Shown here piece by piece: positions 62,340-64,000 of a stretch of 64,000 nucleotides of DNA. Both the position numbers and the translations under genes were made by a program. The notes below the pieces were generated by a model. It was given only the letters and a program-made list of their open reading frames with translations, was not told the DNA's origin and searched no databases. Positions within the stretch are counted from its first letter, which is position 1. Every line of letters begins with the position of its first letter. Source of the DNA: Phyto melanocephala (taxonomy: Eukaryota; Arthropoda; Insecta; Diptera; Rhinophoridae); the NCBI GenBank assembly GCA_941918925.1, contig OW799234.1, positions 131,916,895 through 131,980,894 of the forward strand, written 5' to 3'.

Positions 62340-62862
62340 TGTTACAGATTTATTTTTAAATAGCTTTATTTACATTATAATTTATTTTAGTTGTAGTAGT
62401 TTAAATTACTGTAGTTTTATTTATATTTGTTTATTTCGCTGGTTGTTCGAACATGATGTTTGTTATTATGTGTAGCATACTTTTAGGCACTTCTATTATT
62501 CGTGCATATTACTTAACGTCTTAATTTAAATGTAACGGTTTTCGAATGTACTAGAATGTACATACGAGAACTTTGTCGAATGTTACCGAACACCACTATG
62601 TTACTATAAATAGCCGAACAACACAGCTAACATGATCAGTATTACAGTAGAGCTTGTAAGGTGCGTATCAAAGTGTGTTTGATAATCAAAGTGATAAGTG
62701 TAATAAGTAAAGTGATATTAAAGCAATCTTTGAGTGTGTTTAAGTAAATAAAGTGCTTTTTATTTTATAACGAATTTCAACTGTTTTTAATTGCAATAAA
62801 AGAACTCAAGAGGTTTATTTAAAGGAAATAATCCAACGTTTATAAAAGGTATAAACGTAACA
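62340..62862 (+). mobile_element. Solo LTR of an LTR retrotransposon
   Basis: A 523-bp unit with ends TGTTAC and GTAACA and a 4-bp target duplication ATAT (62336-62339 and 62863-62866). It has a TATA box (TATAAATA at 62605) followed about 30 nt later by an initiator-like TCAGT, and AATAAA at 62747, so the U3-R-U5 order can be read. No internal region or second LTR is present, which is what recombination between two LTRs leaves. It is not the LTR of the element at 44620. Confidence 0.75.
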
Positions 62863-63010
62863 ATATTTATATTCCGAAAAGAAATTCCGTAGATATAACC
62901 GTAAAATTCTATCACAATTAAACTATGCGATTGGCAATAATTGCGGCACTCACAACCAATACTGTTTTCTCTGTGTATGTATGAGTGTATATGTAATAAA
63001 CTTTCTTTAA

Positions 63011-63766
63011 AACAAGTAAAAGCGCTATATTCGGCCGTGCCGAATCTTATATACCCTTCACAACGTGTAGTCATGCAATAACAGTAAATTCACGTATGTA
63101 TGTTAAAAAAACAAAAAAAAAAAAAAATAAAAAAAAAATTAAAAAAAAATTAAAAAAAAAATTATTATATACATATATAATATATATAAAACAAAAAAAA
63201 AATTAAAAAAAATTAAAAAAAAAAATTGAAAAAAAATAATAATAAAAATATATATAATATATTAAATAAAAAATAAAAAAAAAATAAAAAAAAAAATTTA
63301 AAAAAAAATTTTAAAAAAATTAAAAAAAAAATTTTTTTGGCTCAGCTGGGATTCGATGGCACGTTTTCACTAACCAGAATACACGTTTGTATGTATGTAT
63401 GTTGTTGTTGTAATGTTGTTTTTGTGAAAAGAAAATCGAGGTGGTCGTGGGTTTTTGCTCATATCTCAGTTGTTTATGTACCGATGTTTCTGATTTTCAA
63501 TACCGATCTACTCCCGAATATTTCTGATATTTTAATACCTTACCCGGGTCCAACCTATGTCGGGGGGCTTCAAAAAGTTGATTTCAACATACACACGGAC
63601 AGACGGTCAGACGGACAGACGGACAGACTGACAGGGCTTAATCGACTTCCCTATTCATAAGCTTTCAGAAAATATATACTTTATGGGGTCGGAAATGAAA
63701 ATTGTAGAAATTTCACACGGAATGACAAACCTATATATACCCTTTTTCACTGTGTGAAGGGTATAA
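63011..63766 (-). mobile_element. DINE-like element, complete copy
   Basis: From AACAAGTAAAAGCGCTATA with the hairpin ATTCGGC-CGT-GCCGAAT to TTCACTGTGTGAAGGGTATA. Very similar to the copy at 26884-27640, including the arrangement of its A-rich middle. Confidence 0.85.
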
Positions 63767-64000
63767 AAAACGTATTGTTTACAGCAGATCTTTTGGAATA
63801 AAAAAAATGTTTTTATTGTTCGCCGTTTAATCTCAAAACTCAAGCTGCTAGACAAAAACGTAAAATAAGTAGACTTCATGGAGCAGAAAAAAGCGCGATT
63901 TTATTAATGAATTTAATTATCGGAGGAAACTTAAATCTCAAACCGGATGCTAAAATTAAAAAGTAAACAAATTTTATGCTGTTCAACAATTAAATCTTTT
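63767..64000. other. Window end without recognised features
   Basis: No gene or repeat recognised. Confidence 0.3.

Overview
The window is AT-rich nuclear DNA from a higher (brachyceran) fly. The evidence is fly-type genes with short introns (a Bazooka/Par-3 first exon, an ABT1/ESF2 homologue, two SLC36-type amino acid transporters), a transposon load that includes INE-1/DINE-1-like elements, mariner, jockey-like and gypsy-like sequences, and abundant CATA/TATG microsatellites. The species cannot be named from sequence alone; a calyptrate fly (house fly or blow fly type) fits best. No bacterial or viral genes and no CRISPR array were seen.

Left part (1-11.2 kb): a Helitron end, then several inverted-repeat elements that probably lie in the first intron of bazooka, whose first coding exon is on the minus strand at 4950-5069 (the rest of the gene would be off the left edge). 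The ABT1/ESF2-like gene (two exons, plus strand, 7402-8732) is head-to-head with it. A five-exon SLC36-like transporter gene (minus strand, 9332-11197) is convergent with ABT1.

Middle part (11.2-39.4 kb): about 28 kb with no convincing host gene, built largely of transposons. They include Helitrons with 121-bp internal tandem repeats, DINE-like elements with a GC-rich terminal hairpin, several MITE families with clear target duplications, pogo-like and mariner-like elements, and remnants of a jockey-type LINE and of a retrotransposon gag. Several are nested, for example a Helitron inside a mariner.

Right part (39.4-64 kb): a second SLC36-like gene on the minus strand (39404-41135, first coding exon not found), paralogous to the first and with shared exon boundaries. 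Upstream of it is a transposon nest: two copies of a TIR element, one holding a DINE that itself holds an inverted DINE. Next is a full-length gypsy-type LTR retrotransposon (44620-49937) with near-identical LTRs, a 4-bp target duplication and one intact 1439-residue gag-pol frame. The remainder holds a second Helitron-like family with palindrome-bearing, possibly piggyBac-like material inside, more DINEs, a tRNA-derived SINE with its target duplication, and a solo LTR.

The host genes do not form an operon or pathway. The most notable content is the layered transposon history, and several non-autonomous families whose ends and target duplications can be read directly. All exon boundaries were read by eye and all family names come from motif recognition; no alignment or database search was run.
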